DNA of 64,000 nt, from assembly GCA_036557365.1 (NCBI GenBank), contig DATBHR010000095.1, positions 1-64,000 on the forward strand, written 5' to 3'. The stretch comes from DATKHR01 sp036557365 (GTDB taxonomy: Bacteria; Acidobacteriota; Vicinamibacteria; Vicinamibacterales; CAVVIG01). Below are positions 62,437 through 64,000 of this stretch, piece after piece. A model generated the notes under the pieces. It made no database searches and had not been told where the DNA came from. It was given only the letters and a program-made list of their open reading frames with translations. The position numbers were made by a program, and so were the translations under genes. Positions within the stretch are counted from its first letter, which is position 1. Each line of letters begins with the position of its first letter.

Positions 62437-64000
62437 ATGCCACTACTGAGCGAGAGCACGGACGTCCTGCCCGTCCACCGCAAGATCCTGGCGTTCTCGT
62501 TCATCGGCTGGATCTTCGACTTCTACGATCTCCTGCTTCTCAGCTTCGTCGTCGCGTCGACGTCGCTCGTGAAAGATCTCGGCCTCGCGCAGGGCGACGT
62601 CGCCGTCCTCCTCGGGACCGCGCTGGCGTTCACAGCCGTGGGGGGACTGCTCGGCGGCGCGCTGGCCGACAGGTTCGGGCGCAAGCCGCTGCTCACCGCG
62701 ACGATTCTCGTGTACTGCGTCGGCACGCTCCTGTCGGGGCTCTCGACCGGGATGTGGTCCATGCTGCTGGCGCGCGCCGTCACCGGCATCGGCGTCGGCG
62801 GCGAATGGGCGGTGGCGCACGCGCTCGTGGGCGAAACAGTACCGCCGCACGTCCGCGGGCGCTACGGTTCATACCTGCAGAGCGGATCCGCATTCGCCAG
62901 GTTCCTCGCCAACGTGGTCGGCAACTCGCTCGCGCCGTGGATTGGCTGGCGCGCGGTGTTCATGCTGTCGGCGCTTCCTGCGTTGATGGTGGTGTTCATC
63001 CGCACGCAGATGCCCGAGTCCGACGTGTGGCAGGCCGACGCCGATCGTCGCAGGCAATCCGGCGAGCGCCGCCGTTCGCTCTTCAGCGTCGTCGTCGAAA
63101 TGCTCGCGCCCGCGCTCCGCAAGACCACGCTCCTCGCGACCGCGGTGACGACAAGCAACATGGCTGCGTACTGGTTCAAGACCATCTGGCTGCCGACATA
63201 CTTCGTCACCGCGCGCGGCCTCACGCTCAGCCAGGCGTTCTGGCTGCTCCTGATGGATCAGATCGGTTCCATCGCCGGCTACGTCGCGTTCGGCTTCGCG
63301 AGCGATACCTTCGGGCGGCGTCCCAGCTTCACGGCGTTCTCCGTCGTCAAGGCCGTCGGCCTCGCCGCGATTACGCTTGGATGGGACGCGGGCGGCGGCT
63401 ATGCGTGGCCGATGTTCGCGTTCATGCTGCTTGTCGGATTTGGCGAAGGGAACTGGGGCTGCATCGGGCCGCTCCTCAATGAAGTGTTCCCGACATCGGT
63501 GCGCGCCTCGGCGCTCGGCGTCATCTACAATGTGTCGCGCGGCGTGCAGTTCCTGGCGCCGATCGTCATCGCGTCCGTCGCGGCGCACTCGGGTTTCGGC
63601 GCGGGCATCGCCCTCGCCGTGCCGTTCGCGCTGATCGCGGGCGCGACGGTGTGGACCCTTCCGGAAACGAAAGGAGTGCGTCTGATGGAGAAAGCCTCGG
63701 TGACCGCGGCGGTTCTTCTTCTCGCGTCGTTCGCGTTCGCGCGGCCGGCCGCCGCGCAGACCACCGCGTCCCGGAACGACTACAGCGATCCGAAGACCTG
63801 GCTCTGCCGACCCGGATTGAGCGGCGCGGACGACGCGTGCGCCGTCGATCTGTCGACGACCGTCGTCGCCGCTGACGGTACGCTGACGCACGAAGCGTGG
63901 AAGGCGAATCCGAACGCGCCGATCGATTGCTTCTACGTGTATCCGACGGTCTCCCTCGATCCGACGGCCAACAGCGACATGACGCCGGGGCCGGAAGAGA
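62437..64000 (+). CDS. MFS transporter continuing in frame into a DUF3089 hydrolase, 3' end beyond window
   Basis: Residues 1-416 are a complete 12-helix MFS transporter of the aromatic-acid/sugar proton symporter type, with motif A GALADRFGRKP and RAVTGIGVGGEWAVAHALVGE, ending in the usual LPETKG. No stop follows. The frame runs directly into MEKASVTAAVLLLASFAFARPAAA, a Sec-signal-like segment, and a DUF3089 alpha/beta-hydrolase start (WLCRPGLSGAD, CFYVYPTVSLDPT) to the window edge. Either a true transporter-hydrolase fusion or a lost stop codon between two genes. The ATG at 62437 follows the paralogue's stop by 30 bases. Confidence 0.75.
   Translation, partial: MPLLSESTDVLPVHRKILAFSFIGWIFDFYDLLLLSFVVASTSLVKDLGLAQGDVAVLLGTALAFTAVGGLLGGALADRFGRKPLLTATILVYCVGTLLSGLSTGMWSMLLARAVTGIGVGGEWAVAHALVGETVPPHVRGRYGSYLQSGSAFARFLANVVGNSLAPWIGWRAVFMLSALPALMVVFIRTQMPESDVWQADADRRRQSGERRRSLFSVVVEMLAPALRKTTLLATAVTTSNMAAYWFKTIWLPTYFVTARGLTLSQAFWLLLMDQIGSIAGYVAFGFASDTFGRRPSFTAFSVVKAVGLAAITLGWDAGGGYAWPMFAFMLLVGFGEGNWGCIGPLLNEVFPTSVRASALGVIYNVSRGVQFLAPIVIASVAAHSGFGAGIALAVPFALIAGATVWTLPETKGVRLMEKASVTAAVLLLASFAFARPAAAQTTASRNDYSDPKTWLCRPGLSGADDACAVDLSTTVVAADGTLTHEAWKANPNAPIDCFYVYPTVSLDPTANSDMTPGPEE
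63685..64000 (+). CDS. Alternative: separate DUF3089 secreted hydrolase, partial
   Basis: If the MFS and hydrolase are separate proteins, this ATG (GGAG about 7 bases upstream, then a 24-residue signal peptide) is the natural start of the DUF3089 product. The family has a lipase-like alpha/beta fold and is usually a stand-alone secreted protein. It is in the same frame as the upstream transporter with no stop between, so both readings share the sequence. Confidence 0.5.
   Translation, partial: MEKASVTAAVLLLASFAFARPAAAQTTASRNDYSDPKTWLCRPGLSGADDACAVDLSTTVVAADGTLTHEAWKANPNAPIDCFYVYPTVSLDPTANSDMTPGPEE

Overview
The window is high-GC DNA with strong third-position GC bias, so nearly every gene casts long antisense shadow ORFs. 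The gene families suggest an Acidobacteriota chromosome, most likely a soil Vicinamibacteria-like lineage. They include an Oar-like TonB-dependent receptor with a carboxypeptidase-regulatory domain, a solo MacB-like permease without its own ATPase, a PASTA-less membrane Ser/Thr kinase, di-haem and cytochrome c/TPR secreted proteins, and TMTC-like and GT39-like membrane proteins with TPR tails. This is inference from family content; no rRNA or taxonomic marker is present. I saw no tRNA, rRNA, CRISPR, insertion sequence or phage gene.

Layout. 0-3 kb: a truncated secreted TPR-like gene, a secreted hypothetical and a di-haem oxidoreductase. 3.2-15 kb: a seven-gene minus-strand operon (vWA/glutamine-amidotransferase-like protein, C13/caspase-like protein, DUF4159, MoxR ATPase, DUF58, BatA-type vWA protein, DUF4175) with mostly overlapping junctions. 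15-21.6 kb: housekeeping genes (rdgB, ogt, rph, a GerMN protein, a cell-wall amidase), a yeast-type cytosine deaminase and a PEGA-domain surface protein. 21.7-34.5 kb: lipid/acyl-CoA metabolism (MaoC hydratase, FadB/FadJ-type bifunctional enzyme, thioesterase, acyl-CoA synthetase, SDRs, acyl-CoA dehydrogenase) with a MacB-like permease and an MFS transporter. 34.4-37.2 kb: a predicted outer-membrane protein and a Ser/Thr kinase. 37.3-49.6 kb: catabolic genes (alcohol dehydrogenase, amino acid permease, DEGS-type sphingolipid desaturase, fluoroacetate-dehalogenase-like hydrolase translationally coupled to a tannase-family esterase, quinone oxidoreductase, cyclase-family hydrolase, CoA-transferase, thiolase). 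49.6-64 kb: envelope proteins dominated by TPR tails, two paralogous cytochrome c/copper-monooxygenase-like proteins, the TonB receptor, and at the right edge an MFS transporter reading in frame into a DUF3089 hydrolase.

The most unusual sequence-level feature is a set of intergenic elements built from 7-bp units (GGATTGC-type, GGATTAG-type, GGTAAAA-type), four of them inverted repeats. All five start or end within about 10 bp of a stop codon, and one interrupts the otherwise tightly packed MoxR operon. The most notable genes are the DEGS-like desaturase, the fluoroacetate-dehalogenase-like enzyme with the full catalytic and halide-pocket set, the Fcy1-like cytosine deaminase, and a C13-like protein whose catalytic Cys position appears to be Ser.
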